Below the pieces are notes generated by a model, which saw only the letters and a list, made by a program, of their open reading frames with translations, made no database searches and was not told the DNA's origin. Shown here piece by piece: positions 45,075-57,335 of a DNA stretch of 64,000 bases. The stretch lies in assembly GCF_000313135.1 (NCBI RefSeq), contig NW_004457538.1, positions 550,168 to 614,167 on the forward strand, written 5' to 3'. The stretch comes from Acanthamoeba castellanii str. Neff (lineage: Eukaryota; Discosea; Longamoebia; Acanthamoebidae). A program made the position numbers and the translations under genes. Position 1 is the first letter of the stretch; each line of letters opens with the position of its first letter.

Positions 45075-47167
45075 TCATGAAGTTGCCTTTGTCTTCTTCC
45101 TTCTCTTCTTCTTTTTCTTTTTCTTGGCCTTCTTGTTGGATGAAGGCTCCACGTTCTGCTCCTTGGCGTGGTCGTCGCCGTCATCGTCCTCTCCTCTGCT
45201 CTTCCGCTTGCCGCTGGTGGTCGCGGTCTCGGTCGCGGTGAGGTCCAGCAGGCCTGTGGCCTTTGCGGGCCTGGTCGCCAGCTGGTGCTTGACGATCACC
45301 TGCGCGATCTCGTGGCGGCCGAGCTGGCGAGCCAGGCCGAGCGCGGTCATTTTGTTGTCCCTCGGCCTAACATCCGCCGCGGCACCGCACGCAAGCAGGC
45401 TCCGCGCGAGCCCCATGTCGTTCGTCATCACTGGCAACCCAAAGACCAGTGAAAGCAGTCAGCTACTATGACCCACAACCCAAACGACACGACACGACAC
45501 GACACGACACGACACGACACGACACGACACGACACGACACGACACGACACGACACGACACGACACGACACGACACGACACGACACGACACGACACGACAC
45601 GACACGACACGACACGACATTCCTTACATACCAGCAAAGTGGAGAGGCGTTTGGGGTCTGGGGTCGGGCGGCACTTGGGTCTGGGCGTTGATGTCGACCC
45701 CGCGGTTGACCAGGAGGCGGCACACCTCTTCGCCTCCGCTCGATGCGCCCGGCGAGGTCAGCAAGTCGAACGACTGGGCGGCGTCGATGCGCGAGCCAAT
45801 GCCGGGCGCCAGCAGACTCAACATTTCCATCGAAGGTTTAACTGCCCCCCCAATCGCGAATAAGCAAACAACAAACAACGCACAGCTGTCATAGCATTGT
45901 AGCGAGGAGGTACCTGAACGCAGGGCGTCTCGCACATGATGAACCCGGGGCTTGGCTCCGTGCTCCAGCAGCAGGCGCACCACTTCAACGTTGCCCGAGC
46001 GCACCGCGGGCTGAAGGGGTCGAGACTTCTTGTCACTGCCGCAGGTGTTCACGCGTCAGTGCGGGGTTGACACGTCGGTGAAGAAGTGGTCCTGCATGTT
46101 GTACGAACCTCAAGTGAAAGCAGCCGTGGTGGATGAGGAGTCGCACGACGTCGAGATGACCCTTGGCCGCTGCGTTGCACACAGCTCTGCTGTTTTGGGT
46201 CCGGGCTCCATTACCTAGCAGCAGCCCGAGCATGCCCGCATCGCCCTCCTCCGCTGCAATCTGAGTTCGGGTTGTGGTGTGTTGCATTGTGTGTTGCGTT
46301 TTGTTAGTCGCGGTGCGCGGTCACGGTGACTGCAACGAGTGAGCAAGCGGGATTGTGTGCCTCCAGCGGGGTGGAGAGGCGGCAAGGTCCGTTCGGCTGT
46401 GCTCCGTGGTCCATCAGCAGCTCGGCCAGCTGGCGGTTGCCCGTTCGGACCGCGCTACACAGCGGTTCGTTCTTCTCCGGATCGTACGCGCCGTCCTCTT
46501 CATCACAAACTGCTTGTCTGACGCTCGCCCCATAACCCAACAGCAACTAAAAAGAAAAAATACATGAAAAATAAATATGTAGTCTTTTAATATAATTTAA
46601 AAGAAAGCTAAAACATAATACCTAAAAGAAAAAAAATAATAATTAGGGATGGTGGCGCACCTTGGCGGTGGGCGCGGAGCCGGCAGCGCAGGCGCGCCGC
46701 AGGGCTTCGTTGATGAGGTTGACCGGACTCGGGCTGTCGACCATGGTCTCCACCGTGGCCAGGGTGGTGTTGCGGTCGTGGCTGAGAAAGAGCGAAGCCG
46801 CGACCCCGTCGGCGTAGCGCCGCACCAGCGACGCGCAGCCCACGCTGGCCGCCGCCAGCAGGCGCCAGTCGCGCCCCTCGAAACGCGACCGCCGCGCCTG
46901 CGCCTCGCTGTGCATCGCCTCCTTGAGCCAGCGCGCCTTCTTAACAAAGGCCTGCAAGTCGGTGGCGGCCTCTTGGCCGGCCCGGTGGTGGTCGTTAACG
47001 AGGGTGAAGTGGGTGGGGAAGACCTGGTGGTGGAAGAGTGGCCACAGGTGAGGATCGGACATGATTGATCGCAACCGGCGGCAGGTGGCCACCACCGCAG
47101 CCGTGTCGCGTAGCGGCTCGATGAGCCGGAGGACGGCCAGGACCAGCTCGTCCGGCAGCGCCTCCAT
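45075..47167 (-). CDS. F-box/ankyrin-repeat protein
   Basis: Six exons: 46661-47167, 46337-46546, 46109-46260, 45914-46035, 45632-45841, 45075-45430 (518 residues). The F-box is at the N-terminus: LPDELVLAVLRLIEPLRD with TCRRLRSIMSDPHLW. Ankyrin-type repeats are spread over exons 2-6 (PLCSAVRTGNRQLAELLMDHGAQPN, AAEEGDAGMLGLLLGNGA, NAAAKGHLDVVRLLIHHG, PLQPAVRSGNVEVVRLLLEHGA, TALGLARQLGRHEIAQVIV). The C-terminus is highly basic (KKAKKKKKKKRRKK), a likely nuclear localisation signal. It is predicted to be an SCF adaptor that holds nuclear substrates through its ankyrin surface. The last intron (45431-45631) is mostly a (GACAC)n array. Its stop codon is 28 bp from that of the phosphofructokinase gene on the opposite strand. 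Confidence 0.88.
45484..45619. repeat. (GACAC)n pentanucleotide array in an intron
   Basis: About 27 perfect tandem copies of a 5-nt unit (136 nt) fill most of intron 45431-45631. On the sense (minus) strand it reads GTGTC repeats. It is the purest long array in the window. Confidence 0.95.
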
Positions 47168-47359
47168 GGCGAGCTTTGATGTCGAACGGCAAAAAGAAGC
47201 AAGGCCGGACATAAAAAAACAAAAATGTCAGATAAAGTGAAAATGGAATACAGGAAAAAACAGGGAATATATGTGTTGATATGCAACCATTTTTATTTTT
47301 ATTATTAACACATTTCTTGTTTGCATTTCCCATTTTCTTGCTTGATTGTAAGAAAAAGA

Positions 47360-49545
47360 ATGAAGAAAGGCGGAGGTGGCGGGCTGGTGGCCAGGACGCT
47401 GGACCGCCTGCTGCTCCGGAATGTGCTCCGGCCCAACGCCCCCATCGCCGACATCCTCAAGGCACACCTTCTTTTCTATTATTGATTTAGCTCTTTATTT
47501 ATTTATTTATTTTTTAAATGCAGGTCGCACTGGCCTCCGCGCTGGTGCTGCTCGTCAACATGTGCGTGGCCTTAAATGCTCCGGAGACTTAGGCAAAAAT
47601 ATGAACATATTTAAGTTTGTTGTTGCACCCCAATTGGGGGTGGGCGTGGTTCACAGGGTCACGCGGAACCCGGACACTCTGAGCTCAGTGTTCGTGTCCT
47701 ACCTCTGCATCTCGCCCCTGACCCGCGCCGGATTCACGATGAGCAACAACCTCTTCCTCTCCAACCTCATCGGTTCTCCACCACCACCACCACCCACTCC
47801 CACACACGATTCCCCCGCGGATTCTCCAATGACGTGCGTGGTGTGTGTGTTGTGTGCGTGCGTGTGTGTGTCGTGTCGTGTCGTGTCGTGTGTGTGTCGT
47901 GTGTGTCGCCTGTGGGCCTTGTGTCGGCAGGGACTGTGATTGGCACGTTGGTGACGGGCGTTGTCTACGTGGAGCCTGGAGCAGACGAGCAGTTGCTGTG
48001 GATCAAAGTGCCGCTTGGTACAAACGCCTTCCCTCCCCCTCTGGTGACTTGAGCTCTTTCTCATCACTCTCACAAATGGCAGCGGTGTCGATCACGCTCT
48101 ACGCGTTGCTCGTCGTGCGGCGCTACAGTCCGGGCGACATCTCGGGAGGCCTGTTCTCCGCTCTCTTCATTCAAGTGCGCACGCGCGCGCACACGACACG
48201 ACACACGACACGACACGACACGACACACGACACGACACACGACACACACACCACACGCACAACGCACGCACACGCACACTTTAACTCATGCGATGGTTTT
48301 CAGGTGAAGACGTTTGAGTACGAGCCGATCGAAGACTACATCGAGGATCTGCCCGTACGCCCTTCTTTCCGCCCCCATCAGCTGCCCATAGTGACCCCAC
48401 AACGCCACACAAAATGGCAGCGCCACGAGGTGGTCAGCACGCTGGTGGTGCGCATCATCGCACTCTCCACGTCTGTCGTCTGCGCGTCGCTCGTCAACTT
48501 CCTCGTTTCCGGCGGGGCCATCGATCGCATCTTCAAGGCCAGGTACAGTGGCCGCACCGCACGCACACACCACCGCACACGCTGCGTGTGCGCGTGCGGT
48601 GCTAGCTTACAATTCCTTGCATTCTGTGTGCGTCCACTACACGTCCAAGGCTGTACTTCACCGAGAAAATGATCCAGAAGGCGTTCAGCAGCATCAGCGT
48701 CGTACCAACGAGCTTCATCGCCCAGGAGTCCTTCCGACAGACCGTGGCCCTCATTGAGGTCCACCGCACACACCGCACACACCGCACACACCACGAAAAG
48801 CTGAAGAAGACTTGTGTGAGTGTGGTCAGGACGCGAAAAACGCCAAGAGGGAGTGGACGGCGACGCAGAAGACCAAGGACCTGCTCGGCACGATCCAGCA
48901 CCGCGCCGAGGCTGTGTTTCGCCTCCTCAACCTGCAAGTCACGCTCTGCCTTCTCTCCCGCGAACCCGGTGTGACCCACGTACGTTCAGCTCGTTCATCG
49001 CGCACACACACACACACACACACACGCACGCGCACACACACCACCGCACACGCACGCGGCAGCTATGGCGAGTGTCTGATGGGGCTGGTCGACCAGGAGG
49101 AGGAAGAGGCGTTGAGCACGCTGCTTCGGTACTCGCACGCCTGCAACCTGATCGGTGACCACCTGACCCCACAACACAGCGGCTGTTTGACAGGTGCCCA
49201 TCGCACTCCCACCTTGCGCTGGTGGGTCGTCGATCTCACCTGTTGTGTGCTTTCCCTGATGCGTGCATCAGATGGGCTGGCAATCGAGGGGCTCAAGGAG
49301 CTGGCGGACAGCAAGACCGTGCCACCGACGGTGGTCCTCTTTGCGCGCATGCTGCACTTGACCCTCGTAGAACTAGGTCCGCAACGTCCTCACGCACACG
49401 CACACGCACACGCACACGCACACGCACACGCACTGACTTGTGCACAACGGCTGAAGAGCGAACGAGTGTGGACTACCGACGATCGCCACATCCCCTGTGG
49501 TGGGACTGCATTCTTTGTCGATGTCTCCCCGCTGACGTCCCATAG
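47360..49545 (+). CDS. Polytopic membrane protein, FUSC/aluminium-activated-transporter-like
   Basis: Twelve exons: 47360-47461, 47524-47561, 47657-47772, 47931-48017, 48083-48174, 48304-48354, 48421-48542, 48650-48758, 48830-48979, 49073-49154, 49272-49376, 49457-49545 (380 residues). Hydrophobic segments: VALASALVLLVN, TLSSVFVSYLCIS, FLSNLIGTVIGTLVTGVVYV, KVPLGAVSITLYALLVV and VVRIIALSTSVVCASLVNFL. A helical cytosolic part follows. The GTVIGTLVTG pattern with a preceding loop resembles the FUSC/ALMT transporter fold, but this is tentative. Intron 1 (47462-47523) is GC-AG (AAG before GC). The start of exon 10 and the final exon are uncertain: another frame of the last exon, open to 49597, is possible. 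Confidence 0.6.
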
Positions 49546-49625
49546 CGCTGGCTGGCGTCGTGTACAAACAAAACTCCATCTTTTCTTCTCGATTTGAAAT
49601 TTACTACCATTTCAATTTTATCGAG

Positions 49626-50263
49626 ATGCACCGGCGGGCAGCAGCAGTGGCGAAGATGGGGCCAACATCTGTGCGACAATCTTACGGGGGGCACAGCCGG
49701 GCACTTGCCACGAGCCGAGGGATTATCGATTGGGGCTTCTACAACACGCGAAGCCGGGGCCAAGAAGATGGAGCACAAGATCCATCAAAGCCAACGCAAC
49801 AGGCCCTCTCGCCAGCATTAAAGTCCCACATCATCAGCAAGTATGGCCAAGAGCACGCCCCGGCTATCATTGCCAGGTAGATCTCCATCTCCACATCACC
49901 ATCTGCATTTCATCTAATCTGCGCTCACAATCTCATGATGGTGGTTGGATGCAGGATAAAGGAGAAACACTTCTGGCGAGAGCGTGGGGGCTGGAAGCCA
50001 AGCAAACGCATCTCCACCGCAAAGATGCAAGAGCTGCGCGCGACACACGCTGCGGTACGCCAGCCCAGCTCATCCCCACTCTCTCAGAGAGTGCATCCAT
50101 CCACTCACAGATCCTCCTCGCACGCGCACAGGCCAGAACGCCGCTCCCGCAGCTGGCCCAACAGTACGGCATCAGCGTGGAGGCCGTGCGTCGCATCCTG
50201 CGCTCCTCCCGACGGCAGCGGCCGGCAGACAAGGCAGAAGAAGAAGAAGGCGAAGAAGAGTGA
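49626..50263 (+). CDS. RRG9/neugrin-like helix-turn-helix protein
   Basis: Three exons: 49626-49876, 49955-50054, 50132-50263 (160 residues). The basic N-terminus rich in Arg, Ala and Ser (MHRRAAAVAKMGPTSVRQ) suggests mitochondrial import. The C-terminal half has the pattern of RRG9/neugrin proteins: KMQELRATHA followed by PLPQLAQQYGISVEAVRRILRSS, a helix-turn-helix that in relatives supports mitochondrial genome or ribosome maintenance. It ends in an acidic tail (EEEEGEEE). An alternative acceptor at 50111 would add seven residues before exon 3. It is tandem with the upstream membrane-protein gene and convergent with SMC5. Confidence 0.6.
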
Positions 50264-50430
50264 CAGACGATGAGTGTACTTATGTAATTGTGATCGACGC
50301 ACGTGTCTGTTCATTGCTTCTTGAATGCCCGCTCCAAGAAGCGATCCACCTTCCATTCTGTAGTGTTGCGTGTCGTTGGTCGTATATCGTGTCGTGTCGT
50401 GCGGCGCGCGTGCAGAGAGAGAGAGGTGAG

Positions 50431-53400
50431 CTAATGCGCGCCAAAGGGACCCAAAAGAGCCCAAGAGACCTCGAGGAGAATGGGGACCGTACCGGCCTGG
50501 GGAAGCTGCCAGGGTCCGTTGAACACGCACAACACTGTGATCTCGGGCGTGAAGTGAAGATCCGGCAGCAGCTTGGGCGTGATCAGGAAATATCTGCCAT
50601 GGCCCAACAAAACGTGGTCAGTGTGGTGTCGTGTGTGCGGTGTGTGCGGTGTGTGCGGTGTGTGTCGTGTATGTGTGCGGTGTGTGTGTTCTGGAGGGGG
50701 GGGGCGAGGTACTGGGGGAGTCCAGGCCGACAGGCGCAGTTGACGACCTGCTGGAAGATCATGCGCTCGTTCCTCGGGTCCATGCCCTGGTTGATCTCGT
50801 CCACCAGACGGAAGGGGCAGTCGGTGATGTCCTGCAGCGATATCAGATACAGCATCGTCGACACCGAGCGCTCCTGGGTGGGTGGGTGGGTGGATGGATG
50901 GCCGGACAACAACATGATCGATGAGTGCGTGCGTGTGCGAGCGAAATGGGGAAGAAGGAGTGCGCACTCCGCCGGACTGGGTCTGGGCGTTGAGTTGGTG
51001 GAGGGAGTCCTGCTGGCGGAACTTGACATGAATGGTGATGCCCCACTTGTCAAAGTCCTCGTGTTGGTCTGCTCCCAGGAGGCGTCGGTTGATTAGAAAC
51101 ACGGCCATGCTCCGTCACATTTCTGGAATTGCGAGAAGTTGGGTGAAGGGAGGTACCGAGTTGAATCTTGCCGGCGCACCCGATGGCTTCGAAGTATTTG
51201 CTGAACGAGCCGTTGATCCGCTCCACCAGTTCTTCGAGCGGCGGAACCCATTGGCTCTGTACAGAACACATGCGCGCATTAGTACCTCTGTGTTGTGTGT
51301 GTTGTGTGTGTTGTGTGTGTGTGTGTGTGTGTGTGTTGTGTTGTGTGTGTTGTGTGTGGTGTGTGTGGTGTGTGTGTGTGTTGTGTGTGTGTGTGGTGCC
51401 TTGATCTTCTCGATCTCGGCCTGCTCGGACTTGAGCTGCTCCTGTTCGGCCACCAGCTTCTCCTCGAGCGCGTTGATCTCCTCGCACCGCGTCTCGTACT
51501 CAGTGATCACCTTCGGGTTGGTCTGGTAGGACAGCTCCGCCCGCGCCCGCGCCTCCTCGATGGCCTCGTGGAGCTCGTCCAGCGTGTTGGGCATGTCCTT
51601 GAACATCTCCTTCAGCTCGTCGGTGAGCACGCCCGTCAGCCGCTCGGCGTTGGCCTTCAGCTCCACCGCTTTCGCCTGCACACTCGGAAAAGTGTAAGAC
51701 GACGACGACGACGACGACGACAAAACGACGAAATGAAGTGAACGCGCGTGAGGGCTGTGGGCGTACCCTGGTTTCATCGAATTCCCGCTTGGCGTGGGCG
51801 AATTCGACTTGGAGCTGCTTGGCCTCGTGGTCGGCTTGCATGGACTGCGTCTTGAGCTCGTGCACCAGCGTTTCAAACTGCGAGCGCTGGAGGACGAGCT
51901 TGTCCTGCTCGATGGTGATGGCGATGATCCGCTCGAGGAGCTCGCGGGTCTTGAGAATGCAGCGGTAGCGGGCCGTGAGGGTCTCCTTGATGGTGGTCCG
52001 GATCCGCTCCTTTTCGGCCGTCGTGTCCTCCTCCTGCTCGAGCTGCTGCAGCGTGGTCTTCCGCGAATGGATCCTTAGGCGCACCGACTTGATCTGGTCC
52101 CCCACCTTTCGCAATTTCTGCTCTTGTCCAAGAATCAACGCACGACACGACACGACACGCAGTGTGATGGTGAGTGACACGACACACACGACACACACAC
52201 GATAGAGGGAAAAGAAGCGGTTAGGACCTCTTTTTCTCTCGTGATCTCCTGCTGTTGCCTTCGCGCGTTGTTCTCGATCTCCTTGCACTGTTGGCCGTGG
52301 TGGTGGTTGGGGGGGGGGCAGTGAGCAGTCGGCCTGTGCTGAACCCAGCTGACGGGGGGAGGGCGCACCTTGTTGATCTCCTGTTCGTAAAGCTGCTGGC
52401 TCCTGCGCGCTTCCGCGTACTCCCTCTCGAGCTCCTCCTTCTTCTGCACGTTGACTCCCGAGAACCAACGGCCTACAAAATATAAAGAATAGATCGCGGG
52501 CGTCAGAACAGAAAGAAAACAGAGAGAGAAAGCGATGCTGGGGGTCAACAAATAGAATACGAGGGTACGCGCACCGTCCCTCACGGACATTACGGAAACC
52601 GATGAGCCGCCGCCGTAGCGCGATTCGTTCTTGGCGTACTGCGACTCGGGGGTGAAGAAATACTTGAGCCTTTGCTGCATGGTTGTGCCGACAACAGAGA
52701 GAGGGGGGGGAAACGGTAAGTCGGTGTTGAGGCTCAGCAGCAGCTGGTCAAAAGAGAAGGGGGAGCAGCTGGAGACGCGTACATGGCTCATGATTTGTTC
52801 GACGTGCTTGATTGATTCATGCGTGCCCGCGGCCCACAGGTGTGCGTTGCCCTGCCCGCACAGGGCGGCCTTCACCACCGGTGGCGCCTCAAATACCTGC
52901 CCACACCCGGTGGTACGTAAGCCGCACGTCGAGGTGGTGGCGGCGGCGGCGGCGGTGGTGGGTACCTGGTCCATAAAATGCGAGACGCCGTAGTTGGTCA
53001 ACTCTTCGAGAGGACACGGGTTGGGGTTGCGCCGCGGGTCGTAGGGTTCGTTGTACAGGGCTGGCGGAAAGCGAAGGTCAGGCAGGCTAGCAGCGCCCAC
53101 ACAACCACAAAAAAATAAGTGTGAGCTTAGTATGCACTACGTACCGCTGATCCTAAGTTTCTGCTTATCGTAGAGCTCCTGCAGCAAGGTGTCATGGTCC
53201 TTTGCTGTCGACAGAATCAGTGACGTCAGGCGAGATCATGGTGGCACACAACGCGCACTGGCCCACAACACACACACACACACACACACACACACGGCAC
53301 AGCACGAGAGAAGGAAGAGGGGTCGTACAGGTCTGACAGATAAAGGCGGTTATGACCCACCCGGGCGTGACCATCTCAAGGTAGCGCGCATGCAGCGGAT

Positions 53401-53618
53401 TCGGCACCGTCACCTTAATGGCGCAAGGGTGACGTCAGCACCATCCGTTTCTCCGACCAATTGTATCCCTCGATGATGAGTCGGTGGTGGGATGGTGTAT
53501 ACCTCGAGGGCAACCGGGCCGTAGACCTTCTTCTCGAACTTATTTTCGTTCTCGCGCAGCCACAGGTATCCATTGTGGGCATCCCTGATAGAAGGTTTAT
53601 CAGAGAGTGTCAATGCAC

Positions 53619-53680
<62 letters not shown>

Positions 53681-56212
53681 CCAGCACGCGTGCAAAGGTT
53701 GGTGGTACTTGTTCCACTTTCGGAGGTTCTCCACCTTTTGCGCGCGAAGGTCGTCCAACTCCTTGAGCTGTCGCTGCAACTGCTGGGCCGCCTCCATCGC
53801 CCTACATAGTACACCACGTGGTGAGTAAAATACGCAAAACGTGGGCGGGGGCGGGGCTTTGCTGTACCGTGCTCGGTCTGCTTTGCGTTCCACTTCGACG
53901 GACTGGGCCGAGGTGATGTCGTCGGTGAGTTGCCGGAAGCGCTCGTTCATCTGCGCGGTCTGTTGCGAGGCCTCCTCCTGGGCCTCGCCGAGCTGCGCGA
54001 GCTCGTCCTCGAGCCGCTGGATCTCTGCGGCCACCTGCTGCGCCTTGCGCTTGTTCTCCTCGGCGCGCGTCAGCAGCTTCTCGAGCTCTTCCTCCAGCGC
54101 GCTGCACTCCTCCGCATACTTTTCGCTCTGCTCGCCTGTGCGCACACACGTGTTAGCACGTGCGCGTGCAGTGGTGCGTGTGCGCGTGCCGTGGTGCGTG
54201 TGCGCGTGCTGTGGTGGGTGTGCCCCATATGTTTAGTTGCGTGCGCGCCTGTGTACATACCTATGTTCTTCCTCTGCCTGTCTAGCCTGACCAGCTCTTC
54301 GGCTCCTTTTTGCTTCTTCACGTCGAACTGCTTGATCTTCGCTTCGTACTCTCTGCAAACCAGGCGTGTGAGCGTTCCCTGCGATTCGCAGATGATGACA
54401 GCAAGGAGAAAGAGGAGTGGAGTGGAGAGACGCACTCGAGCTTCTGCTTGAGCGGCCGCATCGCTTTCTCTTTTTCCTTGATTTGTTCCTTGACTTCGTC
54501 CATTCGTCCCTTTAAGGTGAGGGCCGCTTTGCGTTCGGCCTTTGTGGGGGAGGGAGGACACGGTCAGCAAGCTTACGCCGCCCAACAACAACACGAAGCG
54601 AGCACACTCCAAAGCAGATATTATTACCTCGAACTCAAGCCAGGGCTTCTTCATCGTCAGCTCTTTTGCCGTTTTCACGTGCTTTTCGTACTCCCTGCAC
54701 CATGTGCACATACGCCATGAGCGGTGTGAGTGAGAAGTGTTGCAGCGTCCGTCACCGTGGGGAGCGAAGCCTTGAGTGCACGTAGGCGTGTGCGTACCTG
54801 AATCGTAGGACGTCTCGCTCGAGGCTTTGGTTGGCCTTCTTGAGATTGTCCAAGTGGGTGCCGTGCTCGAGTACCGTGCGCTCCAATACCTTCGAATTCG
54901 TCCTCAGCTCGATCAACCTGAACGTGAACAAATCGATGAGAGGTGAGAATCAGCCGCTGGAGCGACCAGCGCTATGTGGTGCACAGTACCTGTCGTGCTT
55001 ATTGATCATTTCCTCCGACCCCACAGCCTTTTCCGTCTCGCGCAGCAGCTGGGGCGGAGTGAGGGCCGCAAAGTTGCACACTCTGTCGGGGACACACGAC
55101 ACACAACACACACGAGCTCGCTATCAGTGTTTTGCTTCCCAGGAAAAGGCGTGGCCAAGGTGGTGCGTACCTGTCCTGCGGCAGGAACTGGCACAGGTTG
55201 TCCACCTGCACGTTCAGCTTCTTCATGACGTCCATGACCCTGGCCTTGCCCACGCCGTGGCCGTTCAACTTCCACTGGGATTTGTTGTCCTGTAGAATCG
55301 TGCGCTGCACGACGACATTCCTTCCCTTGGTGTTGCAGAGCTCGATCTCGATCGTGGCCTTGTCCTTCCCGTGCTTGATGAACTCGCGCACCTCCTTGGC
55401 TCTTCCGAGGATCTGGGTGGAGGAGCGAGCACAGTGAGTTACCGACACACACACACACACACACACACACACAACAGCCGAGAGTAGAGACATACAGTGG
55501 GTGCGCCGCCGAGTCCGAGGGCGAGACCGCACACGATGGTCGATTTCCCGCTGCCGTTGGGTCCCATGACCACGTTTAGCCGAGGACCGGGACGGACCTG
55601 CGAGGCGACAAAGAGAGGTGGCGGACGATGATGATGACGACGATGGTCATGATGATGGTCGGGGCGGTGCGGTTCTTGAACCAGAAGAGAGAAGAGAGCC
55701 TTCGCCATCACGCCACAGCACGTAGCACGTACCTCGCAGTCGGTGTAGGTCACAAAGTTGATCATGCGTATGCGCACGATGGAGCCTCGCTTGTATCCCT
55801 CTGCATTCGAGCCTCCTCTGTTGCAAGCGTCAGGCCACTGGTCGCGAAGAAGGCCGAGAGAAAAGGCTGAGTAGTGAGGGGGAGCGTACTTGTTGTTGCC
55901 GTTGGGGGTGGAGGCTGGGTATTGCGACAACTGAGACATGGAGAAGCCATTGCCCTGGGTGCTGTTGACCTCTTCCTCGTCTTCCTCCTCATCCGCAGCA
56001 TCGTCATTGCCATCGGATCGCTCATCTTCTGGCTCCTCTTCTACGATTTTCCGACGCTTATCTTTGGCCGATGAAGAACGATGAGTATTCCCGTTCTCCT
56101 TTTGTCCACCGTTCGTAGCCTCATCCTCCAGTTCATCCTCAGTGATTCTTCTCTTTAATCGGCGCGATGGCTGATCGGGTCCATCTTCGCCTACTTGGCG
56201 CCGCGATGCCAT
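50431..56212 (-). CDS. SMC5: SMC5, structural maintenance of chromosomes protein 5
   Basis: Twenty-five exons from 55890-56212 to 50431-50593 (1147 residues, the family length). After an acidic N-terminal extension come the SMC5 head (GSIVRIRMINFVTYTDCE), Walker A GPNGSGKSTIVCGLALG (near residue 147) and the Q-loop region NLCQFLPQDR. Two coiled-coil arms surround a hinge (FEAPPVVKAALCG... YFFTPESQYA). The C-terminal head has the signature SGGERSVSTMLYLISLQ and Walker B PFRLVDEINQGMD, then YFLITPKLLPDL. SMC5 pairs with SMC6 in the complex that resolves recombination intermediates; NSE2 SUMO ligase docks on its coil. Intron 51257-51399 is GC-AG (AAG before GC) with a GT-rich body. The start is the ATG at 56210-56212, 172 bp from the divergent POP5 start. 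The C-terminal 20 residues differ from the usual end and could be a read-through of a missed intron. Confidence 0.93.
51294..51397. repeat. GT/GTTGT-rich microsatellite in an SMC5 intron
   Basis: About 100 nt of GT repeats with GTTGTGTGTG variants fill intron 51257-51399, the one with the GC donor. On the sense strand it is an AC-rich tract. Confidence 0.85.
53624..53677. repeat. (AC)n microsatellite in an SMC5 intron
   Basis: A perfect AC run of about 50 nt inside intron 53585-53708. Confidence 0.9.
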
Positions 56213-56384
56213 GCCTCGTTCGTAGGATCGATCAGCCACGTATCTCGATGGTGTTGATGCCGCGCCAACGTATCTTTCGTACTTCGAAATTAAAACGTTC
56301 GCGCCTTTTTGGTCATTTAATATTTTATTTTTGATTACTTTTCTTTTCGCTCTGCACTTTTTCTTGGTCTGGGACGCGTGCGAG
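56213..56384. promoter_or_regulatory. Compact bidirectional promoter between SMC5 and POP5
   Basis: Only 172 bp separate the start codons of two divergent genes, so both promoters must share this DNA. It includes an AT-rich block (TTTAATATTTTATTTTTGATT) near 56315-56337. No defined element was recognised. Confidence 0.6.
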
Positions 56385-57035
56385 ATGGTGCGATTCAAGA
56401 ATCGCTACCTCTTGGTCGAGTTGGTGTGGGGTGATGGAATGGTGGACTCCTCCATCTCCGCCGAAACTCTGAAGCGCGAAGTGAAACATCAAATTCAACT
56501 CAATTTCGGCGATTTTGGCGTCGGGCTCATCCAAGCGACCCTGCAAGGTACGCTCGCGCTTCCCATCATCTCCCTAGGCACCTTATGCGCCTTTCATCTT
56601 CATCTCATTCGCTCATTTTTCGTCTCATCTCCTCTGTCGTCAGTTAAATATTGGAATCACTTGACGAACCTGTGCATCATCCGTTGCGCTCGAGACTACT
56701 ACAAGATGGTGTGGGCTGCCGTCACGATGATCAACACGCTCAACCAGCGATCCGTGCTCTTCCGCTTGGTTCATCTCGGAGGTACTGTGACCTGGCCACC
56801 GCCCGCCGGCCCTGATGGCACAAGTCGGCCTTTGTTTTGACGCTGTAACGCCGCCGCGCGTGCTGCAGGGAGCGTGCGCTCGTGCCAGAAGGCGGCCATC
56901 GCGTTTCCCCTCAAGCCTGGCACCACGAGGACTCTCCCAGCGCACGGCGTCAAGGCAGAAGCTGCAGCTCAACGCACCGCTTCACCTTCTCCTGCTCCAT
57001 CCTCTCCTTCCTCTGCTGAGCCGATGGCCACATGA
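56385..57035 (+). CDS. POP5: RNase P/MRP protein subunit POP5
   Basis: Three exons: 56385-56547, 56644-56781, 56869-57035 (155 residues). The start MVRFKNRYLLVELVWGD is nearly diagnostic for POP5. Further family blocks are NFGDFGVGLIQATLQVKYWN, CIIRCARDYYKMVWAAVTMIN and VLFRLVHLGGSVRSCQK. POP5 binds the catalytic RNA of RNase P (tRNA 5' maturation) and RNase MRP (rRNA processing) in the nucleus. The C-terminal 30 residues are Ala/Ser/Pro-rich and lineage-specific. Confidence 0.95.
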
Positions 57036-57335
57036 TGTGCTCTACGCCGCGAGCCCCTTCCTTGCCTCTGTACATAACAATAAAGCTAAAGATCAATAGA
57101 GGTGCAACGACGTCGGAGGTGGTGATGGTCACCACCATCGTCTGGCGCGCTGGCCGACGAACTCGACAAGAGGGGAAGAACTCCGCAATGGAGGAGTTCT
57201 ACGTTCATTTAGGAAACAGCACACCACCTTTACTTTTGGTGTTGAGCCGTGCCAGACGACGAAGCTTGAGGGCCACACAACAAAACTTCATCATACAGAA
57301 CCTCTCCAGCTCAAGCGAGACCCGCCTCGAAGAAG

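Noticed and set aside
45484..45619. Possible CRISPR-like array
   Set aside because: Pure 5-nt tandem units without spacers, inside a spliceosomal intron of a eukaryotic gene.
56213..56398. Upstream extension of SMC5 starting at 56398
   Set aside because: It would overlap the first exon of POP5 and adds a non-conserved Lys-rich stretch; the ATG at 56212 is preferred.
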